NCBI RefSeq assembly: GCF_015706575.1
Contig: NW_024037076.1
Span: forward strand, 21,084,898-21,148,897
Direction: 5' to 3'
DNA length: 64,000 nucleotides
DNA from: Patiria miniata
Taxonomy: Eukaryota; Echinodermata; Asteroidea; Valvatida; Asterinidae
The position numbers and the translations under genes were made by a program. This document shows, one piece after another, positions 12,701 to 27,700 of the stretch (position 1 is its first letter; the number at the start of each line of letters is the position of its first letter). The notes beneath the pieces were generated by a model, which was not told the DNA's origin, searched no databases, and saw only the letters and a list, made by a program, of their open reading frames with translations.

Positions 12701-15700
12701 TACATCACATGACATTTCAACTGGTTACCTGATGTTGGTACACAATTTAACCTTATTGTGGTAAGCCAATTTGTACTCTTCATAACTTCATGAAAGTGGT
12801 TCCAGATAAAGAAAGTACGTACACGACACTAGGAAAACTGACATACATACACTTGCAACACCCCACATAAAAGTACAGCAAGAAGCCAAAACAAAGAAAG
12901 AGATGACAAGCCACGCAGAGACAGACGACAAACAAGAAAGACTCAATCTAACTCACTTGGCCAGCCTGGAGTCTTCCACCATACATTTATTGAGTCCCAC
13001 ATTCAAGTCCAACGGCTGCAGGAGATGTAGAGGGGATCCCTTGAGTTCCCTGGCTGCCTGCCAATCATCACCTACAACAAATACAATCAACGAAGGAAAT
13101 CTAAATCAACTGCATGCCCCTTGAAAGTTGAAGGATGTGCCCTTGGATTTCTGTATAGTGGTTGATTACGCAGGATTCTGTAAGGTTCCTAATTTTCAAA
13201 ATATGAAATTTATTTGCAGTCATCTCTACTTCATCATCTGAGTTTTCCTCACAACTAACTCTCTGGGATTATCCTCCAACACCTACAAAACAGACTTTTT
13301 CTCTGTTGTCTTCTTAAACGATTCCTGGCTGCATTGAAGTAGTGACAATATTTACCTTAGATTAGTGTTAACAAGACATATCAAGTCTATCTGATGCTCG
13401 TGTTGGAAAGAATGTTGCATCCTGACGCCACTTTTTTCATCGTATATCGTCTCAATGAAGGTCAGTCATTGCAACAATTTTGAAAAGACATAAATCTGGG
13501 ACTGAGAAACATTTCCCATGTCCTTGACTCTCCATAGAGTTTGTACACAACGGCTGAAGTGGCGTATGGATGCTACATTCTTTCCCTCTTGTTTAGAAAA
13601 TACAGCTGATATTAATGACCAGAAGCCTTATAATAAAGTCACTATAAATCCTCATTTTTCCTCTTTGTACTTTGATAATTCAATGACAATCAATAAGCCA
13701 GTTAAGGGTTCCAACTGCACACACATATCAACATGTTTTTAATATGACTTCGGGATAAATAAATAACTTAATAGGGCAATGGTACAATTTCATCTGATTT
13801 TTTTCGTGCAATCAAAAGGGACATGGAAATAATACCCACACAAAGTTTTGTAATTTCTTTTATGTAATGTAGAACAAGGAACTCTTCTTGAGTTTTGCTG
13901 GTAGCCACTATAATTTTGCTTGCCTATGGCAGATTGTTCTTCCCAAAGAGAAGACTTGTGAAATCTGGATGTGTGCAAGACAGGCCTACTGTTACTACAT
14001 GACCGTTGGGTGGTTTGACCTACCTTCAGCTGCCAGGATAACCTGTACAGTCTGCAGCTCAATGTTGAACCTATCATAGGCCTTCTTCATCAACTCTTCT
14101 AGAGATTCATTCTGATTGAGAAACAAAGTGTAATATGACCAACTTGAATTTAGTCTCAAAATGCATGATGTGATCTGTCATAAGGCTTATGAGCTTGAGT
14201 CTCGAGGCACAAATTTTTTTTGGGGTCATCAGCACTGATTTGTGAAATAGCATCACATTGGGAGAAAGGATTCCACAACTCTCACTGTCTAAACGGCAGA
14301 TGCTCTTTACAAAAAAATCAATACTTTGGATCCTTTTTCAAAATTCAAATATCAAAATTTACAAATTTAACGATATCAAGCAAGGCTACACCATTTTTCA
14401 GATTATCATTCATTTTCAAAAATTAGTACCAAAGAAGACTGCATATGGATAATGAGCCCACTTTTGAGATTTACATTTTTAACATCACACATATATAATT
14501 AATAGGTCGCAGGTTCAAGCCCCCCTCCAGTCATTTCTTTGTTCAACTTTTCAATAAATTGTTATAATTCACCTAGTCAGTTTCCCTTTGTGGTTCATAT
14601 GAATATTTGAATTAAAAAGCCGTATCCTCTCTGAGTGATTTCCTATCTCTGTATCATGACTTTGGGCGTGATCCCTGGCTGCATGGCAATTACAGGTTTA
14701 TGGCTTCTGACTAGCACCCCTTGAACAAAGATATTCACGAATTGGGGAATCGCCAACATAGGGCTGGATAGCTCAGTTGGTAGAGCACTGGAACGGTAAT
14801 CTAGAGGTTGCAGGTTCAAACCCCGCTCCAGTCAATTTCTTTGTTCAACTTTTCAATAAATATGAATTTAGTCAGAAGTCTGAAAATAGCCCCAACACCC
14901 AGTTTATTCAAATTGTGTGCAAAAAGTATCCATGCAGGCAAACTGTTTGAGCCATGTCCACATTAAGGTTTTTCCCACTGTTTATGACGCCATCATAACA
15001 GTGATATGTGTAATTGGAGAAAATATATGGTCTGGTACCTTGAAGGTCAAATTACCACATTAATATTCATACCTCCAGTCTGGGACCCTTTGGCCTCTCC
15101 TCATTCACTGTTGACATCTTGAAATTCCCTAGGTCTACAATCAGTGAACTGCCCCGGCTACAAGATGAAATAAACAAAAATTAATAAAAATTGCGCTATT
15201 TTTCATAACTGTATCCATTTAAGGTACTAAATGTTTTGTTACTGTTTGTTACTTCGCAAACAAATTTGCAATACAATCCTGAGAATAAGTTAGCCAAAAA
15301 TCCTGTTACCATATGCATACAAAGACCATGCATCCTTGATGGTTATTGCAAAAGTATTTTAAAAGTCATTTAACACACAAGAAGTGTCATATCGTTACTC
15401 AATTTTGTGACTACATGCAATCAACTGTGGATCATTACAGGATTTGTGCACCCACTTTGTTTATTATGCCATCCTTGTTCTGAAAATGTATTCATCATTA
15501 CTTTATTCCAGCACAACATGATCAAATGTAGATTAAAGACGAATTTTCATTTTCCAAATGTTGCAGTCTGTCCTGATAAGGACCTACCCGTCATTGACTC
15601 CATTCTCTGGAATGATAATGTAGGATGACTTGACGTCTATGTTGACATCCAGAATGTTCTTGTTATCAACCATGAACTGCAGGCCGGTGGAGGACTGTAC

Positions 15701-18700
15701 AGTGAAATCACCCAATGAAGACACAGCAGCTGCCGACAAACTAGAAGAAAGCAAACAATACCAATGCATGACAATTCTACAGGATAATGAGGAATATGCA
15801 GAATGGCCACATACAGGGAATAAGACCAATTTACGAAGAGATTTATTTTACTGTGCCGCAGAGTTTGCGTGGAGTCATCCACATGTACAACTCATTTCAG
15901 ATACATGTACCATACTTTCTGTAGGGCAAGTCACTCACAAGCCACACTTCTCTCAACTACAGGTTATTTGAACTGAATACATGTAGGTTTAAGAAGCTTT
16001 CCATCTGTCATGCTGTCATTATTAAAGACATATGCAGGAATTGCATGTTGAAAATTTAATTTGGAAAATGGCTGACTGGTTATTGATGATTTCAAATACA
16101 GAACACAGAAAAAATGAGGGGGAAAATGTGAATTTGTACCCTTTACAAGATAAAAATAAATAACAGCATCTGTATTTACACAGAATTAAAAACACTGAAA
16201 AGAATTGAAAGCAACATCCTAGTGAATATGCAATTGGCCTTTAATTTATATAAATTTAGAATTTTGGCAGTTTTATCTAAAACGTAGTCTATGGAATATC
16301 CTCTTGCACAGCAAGGGTCTATGATATGCGAGCAGATTTGGCGCTAAATTATGCAAAACAAGACTGCGTTGTTGACCTCAAGATTCTGACCATTCAGCGG
16401 GCGCCTTCTATTGGGTCTTCCGTAACCCGTTGTTGTTCAAGTCCATATTTCTGATCGAAACGATATCACAATTTCTAAAGTCCACTCCAATTGGCTGGCG
16501 CACGGGGTCGCATAAAATTTGCATTGCTCACATATATCAGACGTTGGATATGGAGAGGGCTTCGTTGGACAATGGGTGATACGCTGGTGTTGATTACTAG
16601 ATTGTATGCTCTTGTATCAGCCTATTTGCAAGTGCTGTGTAGGCATACATCTATATGTTTAGAATCAACTTGTTACTCAGACACTCAGTGCGAGTCATTA
16701 ATTACTCACTCATCCAGATGGACATCCTTTGGAGGCTCAAAGAACTTCACAAACTGATTGATAGTATTCTAGGAGAAAAAAACAGCAAAGCAGAGTAACA
16801 GCATCAAGCAACATTCACCTTGATGACGACTATTATTTCAATCACAGCAATTATTCAAAGTGAATGTTGAAATTCCTGACTTTCAAAGAAGCAAACAATT
16901 TAAAAACTACTGACTGTGTAAGGGCCTGTCTCCATTCACATCCGGAAATAGTTCAAGGACAAGTGCAGAGCTTCTTCCAGACAAAGTGAATGATTCTACC
17001 CACAACTTTTCTGGAACTCATCCTGGATATGAATTGAGATGGGCCCTAACCCCCTTGAGCTGAGATGGGCCTTAATCCCTTGAGTGGCAAATTTATACCA
17101 AATTTAGCAAGTTCTTTTTCACAGCTAGTCAGGGAAATAGTTTGTATCCGATTCGTGTAGTGCCTTATTTAATGTACAATTTCAATCTTCTTAGTACAAA
17201 TGTCCAAACTCTTAAAGACTCACCGCATCATAAGCGATCTTGAGTGGCCTGGTATAGAGTTTAACCCTCTGATCTGCCTTGCCATCCATAGGGTTGGTCT
17301 CTACCAACAAGCTGAGTAGGGCGTACTTCTTATCTGCCTCCAACTTTTGAGATTCTACCATCTGAGGGGTGGTCCCATCATCCAGGGGTGTGCCAAAGAC
17401 ACTGAAATCATCAAGCTTGGCTTCTAGTCTGTGAAATAACAAATCATCATCAAATCTCGCATAAGTTGTAGAAATGCAGCTCCTACATGCACAAAGCAAT
17501 GGTTGGGGTACAGGTTCCCAGAATTTTATATTTGTTCTTAAGCAAGCTACTTTATCGACAGTGCTTTCAATTTCCCAAGAAAGGGATTTGTGGAACAGAC
17601 CTGAGAAAACTCACAGCAATCAAACAGTTACACTGCAGTAATTTTATGTATTTCTTGCAAAGTGCGTAAAAACCTTTATCTGTTTGACGCAATGGCACGA
17701 TATACATTGTAACAAAACAATTCTTGACTGCTGTGATGTGTGACAGGTGTTAACTTCTGGAGGACGCATAGTGCCCTTGGCTTCACCTTAGGTGCAATGC
17801 GTCCCTCAAGCGTAAACAAAAACAGCATGTCTCACATCACAGCAGTCAACAATATTTAGATGTAACTCCAAAAAGAATGGAGAAATAAGTGGACAAAAGG
17901 CAATTTAAATCTGGATTTTCATTCACAAGAGTATGTGATCACTCCTACCAGACCCTGTATGCAAGCTTGGCCATTCATTCTGGGTTATCAGAGGTAATGA
18001 TAACTGTGGGATTATTGAGAGATTGGATTGTTCCCTTACTTGATGGCTTCGGCAGCCGGTCTCTGGCTGAAATTTGCTGTCAGCTCAGTCACGGATAGGT
18101 TCAGGATTTGAGGCATCTTGCGTTCCTCATCCAGGATCTTGACGCTGGTGCTCTTCAGGTTCAGATGAGCTTGGATGCCCACATACTGAGAGAGAAAGTA
18201 ACCAACAACAAAAGAAACAATTGATGCTTTAAAAGAGCTGAAAGAGTTTTTTAATACAAAATAGCTGCAACCTTGAAAAACATTTTCAGTAAGAATATAG
18301 CCGCCCACAATTTTTTTTTATCCTTTTCATTCTCTTTGCTTTGTTTTTATCCTGTGAGCAATAAAAAGTTGAGAGATACTCTGTATTTGGTGGTAATTAT
18401 TTCTCTCAAAATTTTCAAAATCACAAAAAAAACTGAAAAATCCAGTGAATTGTACTTTTATAAGAAACTCAGTTTACATCGGGCATTTATTGAGTTTGTA
18501 ATAAGAACTTGATATTGTTTTAAGATATATTTCTTCTCTTTTTAGGTTATGTAGCTTGGAGTTTATAATTTTATTCATATGCTCCCTTGAACTTTGGTCT
18601 GGTTTCAAGTATAATAAAACTGGCTCCGAATTTTTTTCACATTTATGTTACAAAAATCCAATGATTCATCTAAATTAAAGGGTGGTTCATATTTCATGTG

Positions 18701-21700
18701 AAAAATGTACACAAAGTGAGCTTGACATCATAAAAAAACTTTCACAATGAAATTTGCCAAGCTGAAATGTGTGCATTTATTATATATTCACTGTGCAAAT
18801 ACTTCTTGTGACTGCAAACATTTGCTGCTCCATTTTCTTTCAGCCATGTGTGAACCAGCCTCAAGACGTGTTGCCATGAAAGTTATGATTACCCATTGTA
18901 AGTTTTGTGAAATCATTTATATCAGGCATCTTAGGTTACGATACATCATCCATGATAAGTTTTTGTAGAGTGGATCATAGTGCTTCGTAAATTGACCCCT
19001 AGTGAAACACACTGTATTGTCAGATGTGATATTGCCACTACCTCATTATTACTGGCCAGAAAAAAAGGCCTAAATTCAAGCTCCCTTCTTAATGCCAGCA
19101 TGGTCTAAGGTTCTTTATATTTTGTCCCCACAAAAAGACACAAATGTACACAAAGCCTCAACAATCATGAAGAATGTAGCATAACACATTCATCACTGAC
19201 TTCATCCATGCAAGAACAGACAGAAGAAAAATACTTACATCTTTGGGGAAGGTGGGGTCGACACTGTTGTCACTATAGCCAATGGCATCGTATAGTTTGG
19301 CCTTCTCCTCAGCAGACATGGCCTCTTGGAAGCGGCCTGTGCAGACATAGAATAATACAAATCAAACAGATCAATGACTAATTTTAATAAAGTACCTTTC
19401 CACCATCTGCCAACAACAAACAACAATCTTGTACTAAGAGCAGTGTGCACAGGGCAATATATGGTTTGGTAGTTTACTGGATATAATCATGGATATTTAA
19501 TATCAAATGGTATTTATACAGCACTTTAACAAAGATCAAAGTGCTATACACTATCATTACCCCTGCTCACTGGGCCCCTAACACATTCCAAAGACCATCT
19601 CAACTCCTTGGAGAATAGGCCTCTCTCAAATGACGTCATTTCCTACAGACCAGCCACGTGCATCGGCATTTTTAGCGTCAACTTGCATAACGCGCATCGG
19701 CTGCGTCATATTTCGAACACATTTTGAGCAACAAGCATGCGTGTTAAGAAAAATTTTCAACACTGCGCAATGCTTGCTTGATTGCGTAAAATACGCAGTT
19801 GCAGTTCTCCTACAGAGATGGCCGTCTTTGAGAGAGACCTATACAGCTCGATGCAGCCATTTTTTTCAAGTGCAAACATATCATTTTAAACATAATTACG
19901 ACCTCTGTCCAAACAGGTACCCATCTGGGAGAAGCAATCAGTCGCAAAGTGTCTTGCCCAAGGATACACACCCCAATAATCTGAAGAACTATTTACACAT
20001 CTAGAATTTGATGCTCTAGACCATGAGGCCACAGCACTTCACAATAACGATTTAACATAGAGTACATTCCAGCAACAACTGTACCACTGGAACACCATCT
20101 ATCACTGGCAATGCAAGATTCAGGGTAAATGAGCTACAATCTCGCTGGGCCCCCAACCCCGTGGCTCCACTCAATGTTGTCTCTCATTGCGCAGTGTGTG
20201 CTCCATCGGCTGGAGAGAACAACATTGACCGGGGGAGCAGGGGGGTGGATGACCGTGGCAGGCTCAAGAAGTGTCCCGACCATTTTGGCCGGGATTGTAG
20301 GCAGTTCCTGAGTAAATGTAGGCTAACCAGCACTTGATTGTTGATATCATCTTACCTGCAACGTCGCCCAAATCACCTTCGTCCTTCTTAGCTTCTGCCT
20401 TCTTGCCTCCTCCAAACCATCCCCCAAACCACCCTTTCTCTGCCTTCTCCTTGGCCCGCTTCTTGCCCAGTCGTTGGAACTCTACCTCAGCCTGCTGACG
20501 GCACATGGTGATGTTCATTACACTCAACCGCTTCTCAATATTCTGCAGGGAAAAAAATCCATGATATCAGAGATGAAGCAACAAAAAGTGAGGCCTTGTC
20601 ACAGCTAGGGGTAATTATGTGTCATTTTTCTGCTCAAGCCATGTAAGAAGTGGTTTGAAAGCTTCAGAATTATACCTGACAAGGCAAATTTTTAAGATGA
20701 TTTTGTGAAAAGAGTGACCTGTTTTTTTATTTCTTAGGAAAATTTGTCGTGCATACCCTCTTTTGAGCTTTGTTGGTGAGTGTCCACACAGCATCATATG
20801 CTGCTGACACTCAGAGTCAAAATACAAAGAATAAATACATGTATATGTACAAGTCTCCAGTAGTGGTGTGCATTTGCGGATAGTATGGGAACCAGGTACC
20901 CCATTGAAGTAAAGCCTCGGATATCCGTACTCGGATATCCGTAAAAGAAACTTATCCCCAAAATTCAAATCCTAGAAGTTGTCTAAAGGGCTTTATAGCT
21001 TTTCGGTGTAAACTGCAACTTGGCATTTGAGACAATTAGGGAGTTACTACACATGGAAGATGTCGAAAGATGTACCATTACGATGATCAAGTCATGGGCC
21101 AAACTTAATGTAAATTTATGTAAATGTACGGTAATTAGAGAGATTGGCCTTAAGACACCTCATAGCGCTGGTATTGTTTTGAAGGATGCGTGCGCTGACG
21201 GATGAGTGCGCTGAGGGATGCGTGCGCTGACAGATGGTGCACCAGACTCCCACCGGTCTTAAACAGAGTGTTTCAAACCGGCCATGCACACATTGATTCC
21301 CTTATGTAAACCTCATCAATAACCTTGCTATTTTATACCCCATTACATTGTTAAACTGCCCTCATGCGCTCATTTCAATTTGGATTTGTTAAGCATTTTC
21401 AAAGGTCACCCACCTCTAGACTGGCAATCAAGTCCTTTCCTGGTTTACTAGTGTCTAGTTTCTTGACATAGAGCTGTTTGTATTCCTTCAGCATGTTGCG
21501 ATGTTCCTTGATGTGTTTCCATGACCACATCTTGTGCCGTCTTCGTACCGTCTCCTCTAGAACACTGTTCATGGCATAGTGCCACCTGATTGTAAGAAAA
21601 GAAGATTTGCATATTCTGTTATGGTTTATTTATAAAATTTAAATATGCAAATGTGCAGAAAACCACCAGCAATTTCTTGTTTCACATTATTGCAAACTTA

Positions 21701-24700
21701 AGGTCAAATAATCAGGTTGATGTACTTTTTAACAGCAGGACCCATCCTACGTTGTTCTCCTTATGAATATGGGCCAATGAGTGTTTTATTTTTTAATCCC
21801 AAACAGTGTTCTTTTTTTTGTCATCGGCAACCCTCTGTATAAAGATTTTTATTTGCGGTTGCTTTTGCACACAAACAGAGCCGCCCTGTCAAATCGAAAG
21901 TGTCAACGTTACAACTAAATCTTGTTCAAATAGTGACAACAGAATGTACACTTCAGATTTTTGGAGTGATATGATGTGGGTTTGAATACACATCACCAAA
22001 AAAAATCACAACTTCCTAATAATCCTTTTCAATTTGAATACAAAATTACATACCAGTTGAAGGTGTGAAATTTTCAGAAGAAGTAAAGTATTTGTTTACT
22101 GATACAAACTACAACTAAATATAAAGAACCCAACAATGTTTTATAGAAGTGTCATATTTTTTGTTTGGATAAGTATTTTTTACATGGAAACTAGTCTGCT
22201 GCGCCTGTGTACCTACCAGGCTTTGGCGTTGCCTTTTAAGGGGCAGGTTGGCCGATATTTCCTGAATGGCTCATTGCGGATCATACGCTCAAACGAGTCC
22301 AGCATTTGCATGACATCGCGGAACTGAGAATAGTCAAATACATTAAATAATTATACAAATGAAATAATGAAATATTTTCAGTTCTAACCTAAAGGAGAGA
22401 TTATCATGACTGCTGGCTGCTTTTTATCCACCACTTTCATTAATTGAACATGGGGTTAAATTTTGGCAGGTAATGGTGTGATAATCAATCTTTGTTTGGA
22501 AAATAGCCTTGTACACTTCAAATTGATATTATCTAAATTAGATAAAGGGTAAGTAGTAAAATAAGGAAAATTCTTCTCCATTTTGTTAATGAGTATCACC
22601 ATGAAATCAAGTTTAGAGAACATGAACATGCCAATCCTTTCTTCAACTTGTTTTTTTTTTTTAATCTAAATTAGGGTTTGTGCTGTAGTTAGATTTCCTT
22701 TATATCCTCAGTTAAGCTCACTTTATATCGTCAGTTAAGACTGAGTAGCTGAAAGACGTTAATCAATCAATCACCTGTTTCTGACGGATGGCCAGCCCAA
22801 TGCTATCGATGACTAGATTCAGCCAGGCTTTGGGGTTGGATAGATCATTCTCTGGTTTGGTGTTCAGTTTCAGCTCAGCTTTCAGGGAGATGGGCTCTAC
22901 CACTGTTGAGATCACAACAGATGGCCAAAAAATGGTAACCAACTTATCTTCGGAGTGTATGGATTACTTCATGGAAAGCAAATAGTATTTTATTATTGCA
23001 AAGCATTCAAAATTGCATTGCCAAACTCTGATGTGTACTTGTATGTATTCTATTAGTACTGAAACTAAATCACATTACTATGCACTTAAACTGGCATTTG
23101 ATGGTGTCTAAAGGAACTGTACACACACATTCTAGAAATCAGTACTTACTTGCAATGTCGCACACACAAAGCAAAAACTTTACAACATTATAACGTGTAG
23201 ATAACCTAACCTTACAAAACTTGAAGTATGTTTATTGTGTACAAAGCTAATGGAAAGTAGACGCATCTTATTTGAGATGGAAGAGTTTGAAGAGATTCTT
23301 ACGATGGAAGCCGTCAGTGTTTGAAAGATGTTAACTATGAATAAAAAACTGACAGCATTTTTTTTTTTGGTAGGATGAAATCATTCCTCAACAATATTGA
23401 GAGTAGCATGGCAAGTGAATTCACTTATACTGTCTACAAGATCCACACAAGGTGCACTGCTATTTGGCATGTGTCAGACGAATATTACTATTGTCAACAT
23501 AATACCATAGATAGAGAGAGAGATACTTACAATATTGGAAGTCACCAGGGGTGTTCTTGGGGTCAGCAGTGATGGTGCTCTTCATCTTGGCCTGAGTGAA
23601 TGATATGAAAACACTGGTAAACACCTGTGCGTTTACGATGGATTTCCAAACATAACTGACAGCTTGTTCACCATTGAATTCAATTAAAACTCACAGGTGA
23701 GCTGATCATTCACAGCTATAGCTAATACAATGCCATTGTAAAGTCACACTGAAAATGCAGACAAGCATTATAATACTCAAGTTTAGTTCCACCCTTCCAA
23801 ACTACAAGGTTTTTTTTTTTTTTGGTAACTGGGGACACTATAATGAAATGCTGGCAATCGACATGTTTAAATTAAACCCAACAATCGTTTGATTCAGATA
23901 AATGGGATAAACAACATTACATTAATTGTGGCAGTCACATAGGCTATGGAGCATTTCTGTCGCTAAAGTTAGCTGTAAAACTAATTTTAAAGCTAGCTGT
24001 AAAACTAATTTGGGGATTGTGGATGACATAATTAAATGTTTCTTCTCACATATTTGCTCCGTGCTAACGTTAATGTTTTCACACAAAAGGTATGTTGAAA
24101 TATTGCATTTTTCATTTCAAGTGCTTGACACTTTTTTTACAAAGAAGTTGCATTTGACATGATTCGTGACTTCTACTAGATTAAAAATATGCTGAATTTA
24201 AAGATTTCTTTAATTAATATTTATAGGACTCAATCATTACATGAAAAGGGCATTGAAGGTTGGACATAAAACATATGCATTATTACAAACAGATGGGCAT
24301 GTCAGGATTCTTGTAATCATGCTATGTATTCCTCCAACCATGTACAAACATTCAACAGATGTCCAAAATGTACATCATCACACGTTTAGTAATTTCATAT
24401 CTTACTAATAAATGAAATCAGAAAATATTTTGATTTCAAGTACATATACATGTAGATATCAATGGAATGGTTTAATCCCAAAGAATCATTGTAACCCTTC
24501 AAATGCAGCGTGTGGTTTTAATGTTGCATAATTAAGTTAGGGAAACTACAATGAGAATATCTCATGATTTTGACACTCTTGACATGCCTATTGATACGTA
24601 AAACAAAACAGACTTATCAGTGCCAAGCACATTGCTGAGCTTGGTATGACATATCACCTGTTGTTGAGGTCTGTCCAATCCAGAGTACAGCTCACTGTTA

Positions 24701-27700
24701 CAATTCCAGTACACAGATAGGCAATCCAGACGGAGCATCTGTGAACAAACCAACCACTGATTGTAAAGCAAATACTAAAAACAGTGTGTACCAAAACAGT
24801 AGGGCAAAGAGGTTGATTAAGAGTATGCATCTTCATCTTCTACCTCACTGACCCTGGTTTGAATCATTCCCAGGACAAAATGTGAATTGGGGTTATCATT
24901 TATCCGTCTGTACCAGAATCCAGGGATTTTTCCCATGCAAAATATATCTGAAGCTTTTCTTCTACCTCTAAAACTGTGCATTTCTTCACCGACATCCCTT
25001 GACAGGTTTATTCAGGCTTGGAAACATAGGCACTGTGAACGTGTTACATGTAGACTTGTAGAGGATTCCTTGCTTTCATTACCAGAAAAAAATACTAACG
25101 CTTATAAAAAATAACAGTGTTGCTGTTGAAACCCCTCTGCCAGAGTCAAGTTATCATCCGGAAACCATTAACCTTTAACTCACCACTGTGACCTTGACCT
25201 TTGACCATTTCACCCCAAACCAATCCCAACTTGCCTGTATCCAAGGGCAACCTCCTACCGAAGTTAGAAACCGAAATCTCATTTCTAACTCAATCAAATT
25301 AGGTTTTGCCCTTCACCGACATATAAACACTGTATACTCAGTGTGTTACCTCCCGAGAGAAAGTTGGAAAAATCACTCGGGTGGGACTTGAACCCACGAC
25401 CTCCTGCTTTCTAGTGCAGATGTCTTGCCTGTTCCCAAGGGCAACCCCACACCAGAGATTCAATCCCAAACAACATTTGTAACTTAAATTATCATCTGGA
25501 AACGCCCGGACGGACGGACGGACGCCATAGGCGATGACAATACCCCTCATGCCTCTCGGCTGAGGGGTAAAACTGGAAAATGAAATGGCATACATGTACA
25601 TGCACCTCTTATCAGACAAACATTTGTATCGAGCATTGATGCAGCACATTATACAATCAGTTCTTATATTTCAATTTAAATACAGTGGTCTAAGCTAAGA
25701 AAGAAATGCCCTCAGTCAATGCTTTTCAAATTTCAGTTGTTCCTCTTACATGTACATTGCTCTGAATTTACAGCTTTATTCTAAAACCTACCTTGTAAAT
25801 GAGTTTTGTAGAGGCATCAGCCAAGCATTCCTTCCAGTTGGTATCTGTAGTCTGAAAAAAAATTCAATGAAATTGATATAATGATATGTTTGTGAGTTTC
25901 TGTTGAGTTAAAAGCCTGGTTTGCTATTAAAGACAGAGTCACCACACTCTCGGTGGTCTCAAGAAATGACAAAAGCACTGTGCCAACTACTACCATGGGG
26001 CATTGTTTTGTACAATACCTGTCACATTGCCTCCAGCATTACTCAAATTTGAAAAGGTAGATGACAAGAAGATGTAAATTCTGTTTTGATCTTGTCCTGA
26101 AGAGGTTCTCAACTTAACACATTGGGTGGAATTAAAATTGTGGCTTGAACGCTGACCTTGAGTGAGATGTTGTGTAGGGTTGCACCGATAGAGAACGGAG
26201 CATCAGGATTGGTTGTCTTATCCTCATAGCGCAGATGGATGTCTGCAACCTTGACTTGCAGATTCTTAATCACCTGGGTGGCCATCTTCTCCACGAAGGA
26301 GTCAGCTTTTGGGTCTTTCTCTGCAGTTAAATAAGGGTTCAATCAACTCATCAGTTCATTATTTCGTATATTTTATTTCCATTTTTAAGAAATCTTTAAA
26401 GGTTGCCCACCTGGCTGTAGGTGCAAAATTAAGCTTGTAAATTAAATCAACAGATACTAACTAAACTGTTCTACACAAATATTTGCAAAGACATGAGTGA
26501 TACAATGCTGATCATTAGAAACATTTGCAAGACTTTTTTGATATTACATGTCCTGTCAGTGACACCATAGAAAATTCGATCATAGCAGGAAATCTTTTAA
26601 CAATGTCTTGCACTTTACAAACAAATATCTTTTTATTGAAATCAAATCTTAATGTAAAAGAAAGAAAACTTTGGGTTATGAACTCTGACCTTTGCCCTCC
26701 TCTCTTTCTTTCTCCTTCTGCTTAGTGTCTTCCACACGCTGCAGGGTTCTCTGCTTAACTTCAAACTTCTGCTTAGCATCCTTTTCTGCATCATACTTGA
26801 TGTCTGGGTAGAGATAGATTGGGTCAAAATTAACAAATAATTATAAAGTCATCAAATGAAAGTTTACCATAAAAGCCGCTCTCAGGTGGACCTGGAATTT
26901 CCTCACGCCGTGACAGAACCGTCTCAAGCTAAAAAGTAATGCTCAGGTCACAAAACAGAGAAATTGTGTGATTCTCGTGTGAACATGCGGCATCACAACA
27001 CAAAATAATCGCAACCATGGTCACATCACCCATGATGCGACGTTTCCTCGACATGGACTGTGATCATGTGAGTGTTTCAAAATGGCGGTGCACGTGTTGC
27101 TAATAATAAACGATCTTTCACGGTCACACTTGTTCATTCAGCCATTTTTTGCCACATACTGATTGGCTACACAATGAAATTGGGTACACGACGTCATAAC
27201 TTCACCGTATTTTTCTACTCTTTTGCGACTGTTGATTTTTTTTTTAGCGCCGATTGATGCCGATTGATTGTCTTAATATATTTGCAGTTACACTCAGGTC
27301 GCAAAAATCAGCAACTGATATGTTCCCGACGACGGGCATAGCTCAGGTGCAGCTTGATCCTTAGAAGTCAGACACCGACTGTTGTCGCAAGGTCAACCTG
27401 AGGGCGGCTTAATAAAAAAAAAAAGTTTCTCACTTGGCTTCGATCTACAATGAACTTTAATGGTTTGCTTGTTAAAAATTGTAGCTAAGGTAAACATGTA
27501 AGGGAGCCATATTTTCTCTGCTTTTATGCAGTGACTTAGGTCATATTCTCATTAGTTAAAAAATGAAAACACTTGAGTTCCAGCTGATCATTCCTCAGCT
27601 TCTTCAAGAAAGATAGTCCTTGTAGAGGAAGAAACCTGTAATATTCAGTTTCTTTTCTGACATGTATACATTTAACACTTGGTTATTTTACATGTATATG

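Noticed and set aside
14762-14833. Functional tRNA-Thr gene
   Set aside because: C at the U33 position, a mispaired T-stem and a shared SINE tail; a second truncated copy lies nearby.
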